From contig NZ_JAFMVC010000012.1 in assembly GCF_025499605.1 (NCBI RefSeq), positions 1 to 64,000 on the forward strand: 64,000 nucleotides of DNA, written 5' to 3'. A program made the translations under genes and the position numbers. Position 1 is the stretch's first letter. The number at the start of each line of letters is the position of its first letter. Source of the stretch: Carboxylicivirga litoralis (lineage in GTDB: Bacteria; Bacteroidota; Bacteroidia; Bacteroidales; Marinilabiliaceae). Shown here one piece after another: positions 27,373 to 37,197 of the stretch. The notes beneath the pieces are model-generated. The model was not told where the DNA came from and made no database searches. It saw only the letters and a list, made by a program, of their open reading frames with translations.

Positions 27373-27530
27373 TTATGTCGTTTTATGATTATTCGTGTAA
27401 AAATAAATTAATAAACAGGAATACAGAAATTGTATCTCCACTTATTACACAGAAATACGGCTTTATGCTTTTGTCTCATTTCAATGACAAAACTCAGCTT
27501 ATAAGAAGTTTATTTTCTCATTAATTCTTC

Positions 27531-27538
27531 TATTTTTG
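27531..27538 (+). promoter_or_regulatory. -7 box of ornithine aminotransferase gene
   Basis: TATTTTTG fits the TAnnTTTG consensus, with TTTA about 19 bases upstream (27509-27512) as a weak -33 element. It lies 45 bases before the start. Confidence 0.4.
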
Positions 27539-27583
27539 AACAAACCAAATAAATGATAATAATAACCTTTTTAAATCTGTATT

Positions 27584-28810
27584 ATGACCAATAAGAAGAT
27601 GACACCTGCAGATTACATTGCACGTGAAGATAAGTACGGAGCACATAATTACCACCCACTACCAGTTGTTCTTGAAAAAGGAGAAGGCATCTACGTTTGG
27701 GATGTTGAAGGTAAAAAATACTTCGATTTCCTTTCTGCCTATTCTGCTGTAAACCAGGGACACTGTCACCCCAAAATCATTAATGCTCTTACTGAACAAG
27801 CTAAAGAGTTAACACTTACATCACGTGCGTTCTACAGCAGCGTATTAGGTGAGTTTGAAGAGTACATGGCCAAATACTTTGGTTTTGATAAAGTATTGCC
27901 TATGAACACTGGTGCTGAAGCCGACGAAACAGCATTGAAGCTTTGTCGCCGCTGGGGATATGACAAAAAAGGTATTCCAGAAAACCAGGCAAAAATCATC
28001 GTTTGTGCCGACAACTTCCACGGACGTACCATCACTATTATTTCGATGTCAACTGATCCAGATTCATACAAAGGTTTTGGTCCTTACACACCTGGTTTCG
28101 TTACTGTTCCTTATAATGACTTAGATGCTTTAGCTAAAGAATTAGAAGACCCTAACGTAGCAGGTTTCTTGGTAGAGCCTATTCAAGGCGAGGCTGGTGT
28201 TTACGTGCCAGATGAAGGCTATTTAAAGAAGGCTTACGAAATGTGTAAAGAAAAGAATGTACTTTTCATAGCTGATGAAGTACAGACTGGCATTGCACGT
28301 ACAGGTAAGTTGTTAGCTTGCGATCACGAAGGTGTTAAGCCGGATATCTTAATCTTAGGTAAAGCCATTTCTGGTGGTGTATTCCCGGTTTCAGCTGTTT
28401 TAGCCGATGATGATGTGATGCTGGTTATTAAGCCAGGTGAGCACGGCTCAACCTACGGAGGCAACCCACTAGGATGTAAAGTTGCCATGGCTGCTTTAGA
28501 CGTGATTAAAGATGAAAAACTGGCTGAAAATGCAGAACGTTTAGGTAAAATCTTCCGCGAAGAAATGCTAAGCATCGATTCGGATATGATTGAGCTGGTT
28601 CGCGGTAAAGGTCTGTTAAATGCAGTGGCTATTAAGCCTAAAAATGGCAAAACAGCCTGGGATGTTTGTGTGGCTATGAAAGAAAATGGCCTGATAGCCA
28701 AGCCAACTCACGAGCACATTATTCGTTTTGCCCCTCCTTTAGTTATTAATGAAGAAGAATTACGCGAGGCAATTGACATTATTAAAAAGACATTAGCTCA
28801 ATTTGCGTAA
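27584..28810 (+). CDS. rocD: ornithine--oxo-acid aminotransferase
   Basis: PLP enzyme (class III aminotransferase) that interconverts ornithine plus 2-oxoglutarate with glutamate semialdehyde plus glutamate. Seen: [14 protein letters not shown] (cofactor phosphate site), [27 protein letters not shown], and the PLP lysine in [12 protein letters not shown]. Its 408 residues and overall sequence fit ornithine aminotransferase better than acetylornithine aminotransferase. It is a single gene and, with the arginine decarboxylase/agmatinase operon 13 kb away, gives two routes for arginine-family amino acids. Confidence 0.93.
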   Translation: MTNKKMTPADYIAREDKYGAHNYHPLPVVLEKGEGIYVWDVEGKKYFDFLSAYSAVNQGHCHPKIINALTEQAKELTLTSRAFYSSVLGEFEEYMAKYFGFDKVLPMNTGAEADETALKLCRRWGYDKKGIPENQAKIIVCADNFHGRTITIISMSTDPDSYKGFGPYTPGFVTVPYNDLDALAKELEDPNVAGFLVEPIQGEAGVYVPDEGYLKKAYEMCKEKNVLFIADEVQTGIARTGKLLACDHEGVKPDILILGKAISGGVFPVSAVLADDDVMLVIKPGEHGSTYGGNPLGCKVAMAALDVIKDEKLAENAERLGKIFREEMLSIDSDMIELVRGKGLLNAVAIKPKNGKTAWDVCVAMKENGLIAKPTHEHIIRFAPPLVINEEELREAIDIIKKTLAQFA

Positions 28811-28832
28811 TTGAGTTATTTATGAAAATATA

Positions 28833-28868
28833 AGCCTGTCAGGTTTTTAAAACCTGTCAGGTTTTTTT
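28833..28868. terminator. repeat-based terminator after rocD
   Basis: Two direct copies of CCTGTCAGGTTTT, each a near palindrome, can also fold on each other, and the second is followed by seven T residues. It lies between the convergent rocD and DsrE genes and probably serves rocD. Confidence 0.65.
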
Positions 28869-28872
28869 ATGC

Positions 28873-29289
28873 CTAAAAATTGAGTTGCTTCCAACCAGCT
28901 TTTAGTCGTTCTGTTAAAGGCTTTCCCATGCCTCTAACGTCAATACCCATTGACTTAAGTTCATCGGCAACGCCATACATATTGGCACAATTGACACAAG
29001 CCTCTACTACTACACCGTTATCTTGCATCAACTGCAGCTTTTCCTGCAACTCTTTATCTTCGCTGAGCAGTTTAGCCGATGGCCCCCAAACAATCAGGTG
29101 AACCGTGTCAAACCAATCCATCTTTTTGGCAGCATTTGTATACATAAAACACACCTTAAGGGCAACATCTCTATCGCCGCTACTCCATACAACCATCAAT
29201 TTCTCTTGTTCTCTCATCTCCTTTTTTTTAGCAGTCACACCCAATAACGGCACTGTTATCAAAAACAAAGACAGTAATAAATGCTTCAT
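28873..29289 (-). CDS. exported DsrE-like protein
   Basis: A 138-residue DsrE/DsrF-fold protein with a signal peptide (about 1-20, LLLSLFLITVPLLGVTA). The core starts at KLMVVWSSGDRDVALKV. EACVNCANMYG holds two cysteines three residues apart, near the position used for sulfur relay in DsrE proteins. The periplasmic location differs from cytoplasmic sulfur-relay members, so its role is uncertain. It is a single gene. Confidence 0.82.
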   Translation of the reverse strand: MKHLLLSLFLITVPLLGVTAKKKEMREQEKLMVVWSSGDRDVALKVCFMYTNAAKKMDWFDTVHLIVWGPSAKLLSEDKELQEKLQLMQDNGVVVEACVNCANMYGVADELKSMGIDVRGMGKPLTERLKAGWKQLNF

Positions 29290-29346
29290 CGTTATATTTT
29301 TTAATTTAGATATTAAATATCACATCAATAGTTGAAAAACGCAATT

Positions 29347-29859
29347 ATGAACACCAAGGCATCCTACTTAACATTACTCAAAAATCAACTGATGCAGATT
29401 GATGAACGGGAATTTGACTTTGCATCGTGGAAGAATGCCACTATTCTTTTAACCACTACGTGCTTTGGTGCTAATTCGCCCCAAGTAGCGGCGCTTGATA
29501 AAATTGATTACAACTATAGCAGCTGGGCTCTTCGCGATGAATCAGGAACAACAGATCCGGTTAAACGCGAATGTAAAACCACCTTATCAACGATAATAAA
29601 AGAATTTGAAATAAAATTAGAATCTGACGCTAATGATATTTCTTTAAACAATGATTCTCAACTTGACTTCGTGTGGTTACCCTTTGAAGATGAATTAACC
29701 GGAGCATCGTTAAAAAAGTTAAAATCCATTTTAACACAAGCCAATGTTTCATCAGACGAAGTAGAAGCATTTCTGAAAGATTTACCAAACCAAACACTTG
29801 TTGATATTATCCGAAACACACTACTTTCTAAAGAATTTAAGCAATGGATAAACAAGTAA
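29347..29859 (+). CDS. protein of unknown function
   Basis: A 170-residue soluble protein that I do not recognise. It has no signal peptide or membrane segment. The N-terminal half is mixed (REFDFASWKNATILLTTT) with SPQVAALDKIDYNYSSWALRD. The C-terminal half is acidic-helical (SSDEVEAFLKDLPNQTLVD). The ATG at 29347 is preferred over a TTG five codons upstream. It overlaps the next gene by 16 bp, which suggests a translational pair. Confidence 0.65.
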   Translation: MNTKASYLTLLKNQLMQIDEREFDFASWKNATILLTTTCFGANSPQVAALDKIDYNYSSWALRDESGTTDPVKRECKTTLSTIIKEFEIKLESDANDISLNNDSQLDFVWLPFEDELTGASLKKLKSILTQANVSSDEVEAFLKDLPNQTLVDIIRNTLLSKEFKQWINK

Positions 29860-30248
29860 AATCACATCATAAACAAAGATACATGACATCATATGCATTT
29901 ATTAATAACATATTACACGTTTCAATTGAAGGTCCTGCCACAATATATGATCTCTACGATTTTTTAGATGAATTGGGTAACTTACACAGCCTGCCCGAAA
30001 ACCTTAAAGTTTTTTACGATTTAAGAAATGCTTCGATCGATCTTCGTTTAGATGAAATCAACCTGTTATCAAAACGAGCAGAAGAAAAAACACTTCATTG
30101 CAACTCTGTTAAAACAGCCTTTTGCGTTAAAGACCCGAAGATCACTGCCTATGCGATGTTATTCTCCTGGTTGCCCGAAAATTCAAAGATTAATCGTAAG
30201 CAATTCTCAACCAAAGAAGCTGCATTTGAATGGCTTAACAACGAATAA
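29844..30248 (+). CDS. STAS/SpoIIAA-like small protein
   Basis: A 134-residue protein whose layout (NNILHVSIEGPATIYDLYDFLDEL, split as a strand, a turn and a helix, then KVFYDLRNASIDL and AFCVKDPKITAYAMLFSW) resembles SpoIIAA/STAS-like folds of Bacteroidota. The assignment is from pattern only. The first start overlaps the previous gene; an alternative ATG at 29883 would trim 13 residues and begins just before the conserved core. The likely partner is the unknown protein upstream. Confidence 0.62.
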   Translation: MDKQVKSHHKQRYMTSYAFINNILHVSIEGPATIYDLYDFLDELGNLHSLPENLKVFYDLRNASIDLRLDEINLLSKRAEEKTLHCNSVKTAFCVKDPKITAYAMLFSWLPENSKINRKQFSTKEAAFEWLNNE

Positions 30249-30303
30249 TTATTATCATTAACGATTCTTAATATAGAAAAACCATTAAAATGTAAAGACA
30301 ATG

Positions 30304-30311
30304 TTAACTTT
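30304..30311 (+). promoter_or_regulatory. -7 box of sulfatase-fold gene
   Basis: TAACTTTG matches TAnnTTTG, 24 bases before the chosen ATG at 30336. It also argues against the GTG at 30312 as start, because that would lie directly next to the -7 box. Confidence 0.45.
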
Positions 30312-30335
30312 GTGCGAATTTTTATAAAAGTTAGC

Positions 30336-32279
30336 ATGTTCTTTATTTTTAAAACAGGTAAAACATATAACGAATACCTGGTTCTCCTATATCGATTGTT
30401 ATTAATAATGGCGTTCTACAGTGCCTTTCGCATTGTATTCTATCTTTTTAACGCATCGTCTTTCCCTAATATTGATTTCGCCTCTTTTATCACTATCATG
30501 AAAGGCGGGCTAATGTTTGATCTGAGCGCTATGCTTTATCTGAATGGCGTATATGCTCTGCTTTACATTTTGCCATTACCCTTTAAATTTTCTAATGCTT
30601 ACCAATATTTTCTTAAGTCGGTTTACCTCCTCATTAACGGCCTTGGTTTTGCGCTCAATAGCATCGACCTTATATATTATCAGTTTATTCAAAAACGCAC
30701 CACCTATAATGTGTTCAATATACTTGAGAACGAAACAAATATGACCAAGTTATGGGGGCAGTTTATCATCGATTATTGGTATGTGGCTGTAATTTTTATT
30801 GCATCAGTATGGATGCTTAGCATCGCCTATTCGGCACTAAAGCCAACAAAAATTAATTTCTCAAGAAGATGGATATATCCCATCGTATCAGTTTTGGCTC
30901 TGGCGCTGTTCTCAGGATTCTCAATCATTGGTATGCGTGGTGGATACCGACATTCAACGCGCCCTATTAATATGGCAAATGCGGGTAAATTTGTAAATAC
31001 ACCCGATGAAATGGCAGTGGTATTAAACACGCCTTTCTGTGTTATTCGCACGTGGGGTAAAAAGAGCTTTACAGCCTATGATTATTTTGAAACAGAAGAG
31101 GAATTAAATAACATTTACCATCCGTTTTACGCACCTGATACAGCCAATGTAGAAAGCAAAAAGAACGTTGTTATCATTATTCTTGAAAGTTTTAGCCGCG
31201 AATTATTCGGCTCACTTAATACAGATTTAGACAATGGTACATACAAAGGTTATACTCCATTTCTGGATTCTTTAGCCCAACATTCGATGGTATACTCGCA
31301 TGCCTATGCTAACGGAAGAAAATCAATTGATGCCATGCCATCAGTACTAGCCAGCATACCAGCGCTGGTATTACCTTATGTTGTCTCCGAATATTCTTCC
31401 AACCAGATTAATGGCTTACCATATTTACTCAAAAAAGAAGGTTATCACACAGCATTCTTCCATGGTGCCCCCAATGGATCAATGGGATTTGACGCTTTTG
31501 CCCAAATGGCCGGGTTTGATGAGTACAAGGGCATGACTGAATTCAACAACGATGATGAGTTTGACGGCATGTGGGGCATTTGGGATGAGCCTTTTTTTCA
31601 GTTTTATGCCGATGAAATGAATAAGATGCAAGAACCGTTTATGACATCATTGTTCTCTCTTTCGTCACACCATCCTTTTAAAGTGCCTGAGCAATACACT
31701 GATGTATTTCCCAAAGGGACACTTCCCCTTCATCAATGTGTAGGCTACACAGACAATGCGTTAAGGCTATTTTTTAAGAAAGCGAAAGAAATGCCTTGGT
31801 ACAAAAACACTTTGTTTGTTATCACTGCTGATCATAGCTCACGTGGGCATTATAATTTCTCACACATTAGTACCAATAAATTTCAGATACCACTCATTTT
31901 CTTTAGCCCTGGAGACTCAACGCTGCAAGGGGTAGATGAACGCATTGCTCAGCAAATTGATATTATGCCAACAGTGCTTAACTACAATGGTTACAACAAG
32001 GAACCATACGTAGCCTTTGGTAATAATTTACTAGATAAAGATGCTAATCGATTTGCCATTAACTACATTAATGACAGCTACCAGCTATTACACGACAACT
32101 ATGTTATTCATTTCGATGGACAAAACATCATCAGTGCCTTCGACACGAGTAAGGATCCAATGCTGACGACTAATATCAAAGACACAGATAAGGAATATCT
32201 GAATCATTTACCTTTAATGAAAACAATTATTCAACAGTACAACAACCGGATGATAGAAGATCGTTTAACGGTTGAATAA
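30336..32279 (+). CDS. LTA synthase-like sulfatase-fold membrane protein
   Basis: Membrane-anchored phosphatidylglycerol-alcohol phosphotransferase or sulfatase-superfamily enzyme. About five N-terminal membrane segments (to about residue 200) precede an extracellular alkaline-phosphatase-like domain, with VVIIILESFSRELFG (metal-binding E), NGRKSIDAMPS (nucleophile position, Ser/Thr) and TADHSSRG (metal-binding D and H). At 647 residues it matches the LTA-synthase family. In Gram-negatives such proteins modify surface glycans or membrane-derived oligosaccharides with phosphoglycerol or phosphoethanolamine; the substrate here is unknown. The ATG at 30336 was preferred over the GTG at 30312. 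Confidence 0.88.
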   Translation: MFFIFKTGKTYNEYLVLLYRLLLIMAFYSAFRIVFYLFNASSFPNIDFASFITIMKGGLMFDLSAMLYLNGVYALLYILPLPFKFSNAYQYFLKSVYLLINGLGFALNSIDLIYYQFIQKRTTYNVFNILENETNMTKLWGQFIIDYWYVAVIFIASVWMLSIAYSALKPTKINFSRRWIYPIVSVLALALFSGFSIIGMRGGYRHSTRPINMANAGKFVNTPDEMAVVLNTPFCVIRTWGKKSFTAYDYFETEEELNNIYHPFYAPDTANVESKKNVVIIILESFSRELFGSLNTDLDNGTYKGYTPFLDSLAQHSMVYSHAYANGRKSIDAMPSVLASIPALVLPYVVSEYSSNQINGLPYLLKKEGYHTAFFHGAPNGSMGFDAFAQMAGFDEYKGMTEFNNDDEFDGMWGIWDEPFFQFYADEMNKMQEPFMTSLFSLSSHHPFKVPEQYTDVFPKGTLPLHQCVGYTDNALRLFFKKAKEMPWYKNTLFVITADHSSRGHYNFSHISTNKFQIPLIFFSPGDSTLQGVDERIAQQIDIMPTVLNYNGYNKEPYVAFGNNLLDKDANRFAINYINDSYQLLHDNYVIHFDGQNIISAFDTSKDPMLTTNIKDTDKEYLNHLPLMKTIIQQYNNRMIEDRLTVE

Positions 32280-32288
32280 AATATGAAA

Positions 32289-32313
32289 GGCCACTCGTTT
32301 GAGTGGCCCTTTT
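32289..32313 (+). terminator. terminator after sulfatase-fold gene
   Basis: GGCCACTC pairs with GAGTGGCC around a GTTT loop, followed by a short T-run, 9 bases after the stop codon. Confidence 0.7.
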
Positions 32314-32337
32314 CAATAGTATTCGATTGTGCTTCGT

Positions 32338-32931
32338 CTAAAACTTATGCTTTAACTTTTCATCCATTAACTCACGAGCTAATTTTTGTTCTCTCTTAAG
32401 AGCTGATTTTCGGTGCGTTTCAAACTCTTCTTCGACTTCATCAAGGCGTCGCTTTGTTTCACTTGTTATACTATTACTGCGCTTAAACATTAAAAACACC
32501 ACAACAGACAAAATGATTAAGCCAAATACCAATCCCCACATGATAGAATTATAAGCACCCTTACCAATTTCTGCCCCCAGAAACACCATACTATCCTTAC
32601 TTTTCGTGGTAGACTCCAGGTCTGTTGTTAATACTTTGATTTTATCGTCTTTTCCCGCTATAGTATTCTTTAAATCGGCAATTTCATTATAGCGGGTTTT
32701 CAATTCCGTTTTATAAATATCAATACTATCAACCGAATTTTGCTTAAGCAAGTTAAAAGTCGAAATTTTCACCACTTTGTATCGTTCGTAGGTTTCGGAT
32801 TTATCGTAAACATACTCGAATTGCTCATTTAAACTCAAGGAGTCAAATCGCGCCTTTAAATCGTTTTGCGCAAATAAACTAACTGATTGACCAGCAATCA
32901 AAACTGCAAATAGCAATGTTCTAATTCTCAT
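32338..32931 (-). CDS. exported membrane-anchored coiled-coil protein
   Basis: A 197-residue protein. A signal peptide (MRIRTLLFAVLIAGQSVSLFA) precedes a helical region predicted to form a coiled coil (about 30-115), one membrane segment (MWGLVFGLIILSVVVFLMF) and a charged C-terminal coil (RRLDEVEEEFETHRKSALK). Relatives in Bacteroidota are sometimes labelled tRNA (guanine-N1)-methyltransferase, but no methyltransferase motif is visible. The start at 32931 begins the signal peptide; a longer frame adds 16 unlikely residues. Confidence 0.75.
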   Translation of the reverse strand: MRIRTLLFAVLIAGQSVSLFAQNDLKARFDSLSLNEQFEYVYDKSETYERYKVVKISTFNLLKQNSVDSIDIYKTELKTRYNEIADLKNTIAGKDDKIKVLTTDLESTTKSKDSMVFLGAEIGKGAYNSIMWGLVFGLIILSVVVFLMFKRSNSITSETKRRLDEVEEEFETHRKSALKREQKLARELMDEKLKHKF

Positions 32932-33112
32932 TTGAAAGTATTTAATGTTTGAGTGTTTGTTCAGCAAACGGAATAACAAGCTCGATTATTGTGTCCGTCT
33001 TATGTTATCACGTAATCAAATATATTGAATATTCCTTAATTCTTAAACACGTATGGCTATATTACCTGATGGTACTGAAGAATAAAAGTGATTCATATAA
33101 ACCGAACTATTA

Positions 33113-33146
33113 AAAAAGGGACCATTAATTAAATAATAGTCCCTTT
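33113..33146 (-). terminator. terminator of argS
   Basis: On the minus strand AAAGGGAC and its partner GTCCCTTT enclose an AT-rich loop and are followed by T residues, 24 bases after the argS stop. Confidence 0.7.
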
Positions 33147-33169
33147 CAATATATTGCTTAGTATACTTC

Positions 33170-34963
33170 TTACATTCTTTCAGGAACGTCAATTCCCATC
33201 ATCCACATACCGTTTTTAATAACGGTACCTACAGCCTTACACAATAGCAATCGCATAGAACGTTTTGTTTCATCCTCCTCAACAGCAATTGGTGACTCGT
33301 GATAGAATTGATTAAACTCTTTTGCCATGTCATAAACAAAATTGGCAATTAAAGCAGGGCTATACACTTTTCCAGCTTCAGCTACAATCGTAGGGAAATT
33401 GGCAACCATCCGCATTAATTGTATTTCTTTTTCTGTCATTGCCGTTTCTAATACTGCTTTATCTGATATTTCTATTCCTTTTGCTTCAGCCTTACGGTAT
33501 ATAGATTGAATACGAGCATAAGTGTACTGAATAAACGGACCTGTATTACCATTAAAATCGATAGATTCTTTTGGGTCAAAGGTCATATTCTTACGCGGGT
33601 CCACTTTAAGAATAAAATATTTTAAAGCACCTAAGGCGATTGTCTGATACACTTTCTCAGCTTCCTCATCCGAATAGCCATCTAACTTACCAAGTTCTTT
33701 CGACATTTCGCGCGCTGTATTAATCATGTCAGCCATTAAATCATCAGCATCAACAACTGTTCCTTCGCGCGACTTCATTTTACCTTCGGGCAACTCAACC
33801 ATACCATAGCTAAAATGAACTAAATCTTTACCCCACTCGAGTCCTAGTCGATCCAATAAAATGGCCAATACTTTAAAGTGGTAATTCTGCTCATTACCCA
33901 CTACATAAACCATTTTATCAATATCGTAATCATCATAACGCAATTTCGCTGTACCAATATCCTGTGTCATGTAAACACTTGTTCCATCGGTACGAAGCAA
34001 TAGCTTTTCATCTAACCCATCTTTTGCCAAATCAGCCCATACACTATTGTCTTCACGACGATAGAACACCTCCTTATTAAGGCCATCCAGCACCATATCA
34101 CGACCTACTTTATAAGTGTCTGACTCGTAATAAATCTTATCAAAATCAACACCCATTTGCTTATAAGTCACATCGAAGCCAGCATAAACCCACTTATTCA
34201 TCTGTTCCCACAAAGCATAAACTTCAGGATCGTGAGCTTCCCATTTCAATAGCATTTCACGCGCTTCCTTCATCAATGGCGAGTTAGCTTCCGCCTCTTC
34301 TTTAGTCTGGCCAGCAGCAATGAGTTCAGCTTGCTCCTTTTTATATTCCTGGTCAAACTTCACATAGAAATCACCTACCAAGTGATCACCCTTCTTGCCT
34401 GTTGATTCAGGTGTTTGACCTTCACCCCACTTTTTCCATGCCAACATTGACTTACAGATATGGATACCTCTGTCGTTTACAATATTGGTTTTAACAACAC
34501 GGTTTCCGTTGGCTGAAACAATGCGCGACAATGAATAGCCTAATAAATTATTACGAATATGACCTAAGTGTAATGGTTTATTAGTGTTAGGCGAAGAATA
34601 CTCAATCATCACCAATGGTGAATTATCATCGGCCTTAGTAAGTCCGTGTTGTTCGTTTTGAACATACTCGTTGAGCAAACCTAGCCAATATGTTGTCGAC
34701 AACTGCAAGTTTAAGAACCCTTTGATAACGTCAAATTCAGCTACTTCAGGACAATCTTTTTTAATAAACTCTCCTAAATCATTTCCGGTTTCAACCGGAT
34801 TCTTTTTTGATACTTTCAGAAGCGGGAATACAACCACCGTGTAATCGCCCTTCATATCTTTTCTGGTTAGCTGAATCTGAACCGATTCTTCAGCAATCTC
34901 AGCTTCATACAGTTCTTTTACTGCTTTTACAATCGAAGCTTTTATCTGACTTTCAATTATCAT
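33170..34963 (-). CDS. argS: arginine--tRNA ligase
   Basis: Class I aminoacyl-tRNA synthetase charging tRNA-Arg. An N-terminal additional domain (about 1-115) is followed by SSPNTNKPLHLGHIRNN with the HIGH-type motif HLGH. A degenerate KMSKS-type loop (GKMKSREGT) and a C-terminal DALR anticodon-binding domain complete it (ending MWMMGIDVPERM). Its 597 residues are normal. It is a single gene ending in a clear terminator. Confidence 0.98.
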   Translation of the reverse strand: MIIESQIKASIVKAVKELYEAEIAEESVQIQLTRKDMKGDYTVVVFPLLKVSKKNPVETGNDLGEFIKKDCPEVAEFDVIKGFLNLQLSTTYWLGLLNEYVQNEQHGLTKADDNSPLVMIEYSSPNTNKPLHLGHIRNNLLGYSLSRIVSANGNRVVKTNIVNDRGIHICKSMLAWKKWGEGQTPESTGKKGDHLVGDFYVKFDQEYKKEQAELIAAGQTKEEAEANSPLMKEAREMLLKWEAHDPEVYALWEQMNKWVYAGFDVTYKQMGVDFDKIYYESDTYKVGRDMVLDGLNKEVFYRREDNSVWADLAKDGLDEKLLLRTDGTSVYMTQDIGTAKLRYDDYDIDKMVYVVGNEQNYHFKVLAILLDRLGLEWGKDLVHFSYGMVELPEGKMKSREGTVVDADDLMADMINTAREMSKELGKLDGYSDEEAEKVYQTIALGALKYFILKVDPRKNMTFDPKESIDFNGNTGPFIQYTYARIQSIYRKAEAKGIEISDKAVLETAMTEKEIQLMRMVANFPTIVAEAGKVYSPALIANFVYDMAKEFNQFYHESPIAVEEDETKRSMRLLLCKAVGTVIKNGMWMMGIDVPERM

Positions 34964-35108
34964 TTTTGTATCTTTAATATGGTCGATTTTTCAAAACGCA
35001 AAGTTAATAAAGTTACCGTATATGACATGTAAGAATATTCAAAACATCTGCATAATTATAGACTTTATAAATTTATTACATCATTTTTTAATAATTCACA
35101 TCACACAA

Positions 35109-35139
35109 TTGGTTTACATAAATCAAAGAAATACTTTTG
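35109..35139 (+). promoter_or_regulatory. Bacteroidota -33/-7 promoter of sensor kinase
   Basis: TTG at 35109-35111 and TACTTTTG at 35132-35139 are separated by 20 bases, close to the Bacteroidota TTTG / TAnnTTTG promoter. It lies 40 bases before the kinase start and is the best-formed promoter I found. Confidence 0.65.
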
Positions 35140-35179
35140 TCGTCATTTTTAAATCATATATGAAAGAATACCTAACTTA

Positions 35180-37189
35180 ATGCAAATGACTCGTTTAATT
35201 CAATACTATCTGGTTTTACTGCTGTTGTGGCCTGCCAAGGCATTGGCTACGGATGATAGTTCTATTGACCTTGATGAAATTCAAGCCTTGTTTTACCAAG
35301 TCATTGCTTTATTGGGCTTATCGCTCATCGTTTACTTATATATCAACTTCAGAAATAACAAAAAAAGAAAAATACAACCTGACAAATTCATGGAGTCAAG
35401 CGATAACAGTAGTCATCTTACCTCTAACTTGAGACAGATTGTTGATTTGATTCCATACGCCGCCTGTATTGCCAATGAAAACCAAAAAGTGGTGTTTACA
35501 AATGCCCAATACGATGAACTGTCAAACACCGCGTACAAAAGCTGGGATAAACAACTACAGATTAATAACACAACCCTTAACCTTTGTAGTACAGGTGAAG
35601 TAATTGCAACTAACAACAATGGAAGAACGCTCAAAATAAATATCAGACCAATTAACATACAAGACATTAGCTTTCCATTATATTGTATTATCGTTGAAGA
35701 CTTGGAGTCGATACAGCATCCGCAAAGTGATGTTGAAAAAAGGAGAAATAACTTAAAAAAGACCATATCAAATGCTAATTTTCCTATTACAATTATTGAC
35801 AATGAACTACGAATTTTTGAGTCAAACAGGCACTTTCGAAACATCTTAAAAATCAACTCCAATCAACTATTAAAACAATCGTTTGTTAAAATTTTTCCGG
35901 AAGATGAGCGGGAAGCTATTTTGCAGTTTCTTACAACTAAAGATGAGTCTGTTTTAGAAAGAAACACTTTTCATATTGTATCAAACGAAAAACAACTTAT
36001 TCCGGTTGAATTAGATATTATTCCATTTGATTTTGCCGGAAGCAAAGCAACTATCTGCTTCTTCAAGGACATTTCAGTGCGCTTGCACATGGAACAAGAA
36101 ATGCGTAAAGCCAAGCGCAGAGCTGAAGAGTCGGATCGGTTAAAGTCATCATTTCTGGCTAATATGTCGCATGAAGTGCGCACACCGCTTAATAGCATTA
36201 TGGGCTTTACAGAATTAATGAGCGATGAGCAATTACAAGCCCACGAGCGAAAAGAGTTTCATAACATTGTTAAGGCCAGCTCAAACGAACTCCTTAATTT
36301 ATTGAACGATATCATGGAGTTCTCAAAAATTGAATCGGGTCTTATCAAGCTGAATAATGAATCAATCAATCCGCACGATATTATTCAGAAAATTAGTGAA
36401 TATACAACATCACAACTCACTAACAATTCCCAGTTAAAATTTGTGATTAATGAACCTATTGGCCTTGACATAATACCGAAACTAATATCTGATAAAACCA
36501 GGATAAAGCAGGTGTTACGCCACTTGATTGACAACGCCATTAAATTTACATACAGCGGAACTATTACTTTATCGTATCAATACAGGCTTGATAATTCAAT
36601 AGAATTTATTGTGGCCGATACTGGCATAGGTATTCCTCGTCATAAGATTCCAAATATTTTCCACAAGTTCAGACAAGCCAACGATGAAAACTCACGTGAT
36701 TTTGGAGGTGCTGGCCTCGGCTTAAGCATTTGCAAACACCTGGCCAATGTACTGGGAGGTTTTCTTTGGGTTTCTTCGGTTGAGAATCATGGCTCTGAAT
36801 TTCATTTTATTTTACCAGCTCATAATAATTCAACGCAGAACTATCGCTATAATAACGCCATTGTTTTTTATTCAAAAACACCCAAAGAGGCACCGATTGT
36901 TATAGAGGAAACTAAAAGTCTTTTATTGTTTTCTTTTTCGGCCTTGCTTAACATACCGATGGCCCACAATGTTTCGGTAATCATACTCAATTCCCGATTG
37001 TTGGATGATGAGATGGCACTTTTAATGGCCATACCTCAGGTTCAATCATCCACCATTGTATTATATGGTAAAAAGGAATCGGAAGTTATTTACAGTCCAA
37101 TATCAAAAGACATCAACCTTATCTTAAACTCTGGTAATCAACTAAAAAAATACCTCAATAAAAGTATTGAAATGAAGCTGAGCGATTAA
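35180..37189 (+). CDS. PAS-domain sensor histidine kinase
   Basis: Membrane sensor kinase of 669 residues. A signal or first membrane segment (about 5-24) and a second (about 38-58) are followed by two PAS-like domains (about 78-175 and 190-300). A HisKA domain has FLANMSHEVRTPLNSIMGF (phospho-acceptor about H331), and a HATPase domain has DNAIKF, DTGIGIP and GAGLGLSICKHL. About 120 residues follow the ATPase domain. They have receiver-like hydrophobic spacing (VSVIILNSR, STIVLYGKK), but I see no clear phospho-acceptor Asp cluster. No response regulator is adjacent, so this is an orphan kinase. Confidence 0.9.
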   Translation: MQMTRLIQYYLVLLLLWPAKALATDDSSIDLDEIQALFYQVIALLGLSLIVYLYINFRNNKKRKIQPDKFMESSDNSSHLTSNLRQIVDLIPYAACIANENQKVVFTNAQYDELSNTAYKSWDKQLQINNTTLNLCSTGEVIATNNNGRTLKINIRPINIQDISFPLYCIIVEDLESIQHPQSDVEKRRNNLKKTISNANFPITIIDNELRIFESNRHFRNILKINSNQLLKQSFVKIFPEDEREAILQFLTTKDESVLERNTFHIVSNEKQLIPVELDIIPFDFAGSKATICFFKDISVRLHMEQEMRKAKRRAEESDRLKSSFLANMSHEVRTPLNSIMGFTELMSDEQLQAHERKEFHNIVKASSNELLNLLNDIMEFSKIESGLIKLNNESINPHDIIQKISEYTTSQLTNNSQLKFVINEPIGLDIIPKLISDKTRIKQVLRHLIDNAIKFTYSGTITLSYQYRLDNSIEFIVADTGIGIPRHKIPNIFHKFRQANDENSRDFGGAGLGLSICKHLANVLGGFLWVSSVENHGSEFHFILPAHNNSTQNYRYNNAIVFYSKTPKEAPIVIEETKSLLLFSFSALLNIPMAHNVSVIILNSRLLDDEMALLMAIPQVQSSTIVLYGKKESEVIYSPISKDINLILNSGNQLKKYLNKSIEMKLSD

Positions 37190-37197
37190 TTGTGTTT

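Noticed and set aside
32338-32931. tRNA (guanine-N1)-methyltransferase annotation for the coiled-coil protein
   Set aside because: No SPOUT or methyltransferase motif; signal peptide, coil and one membrane segment instead.
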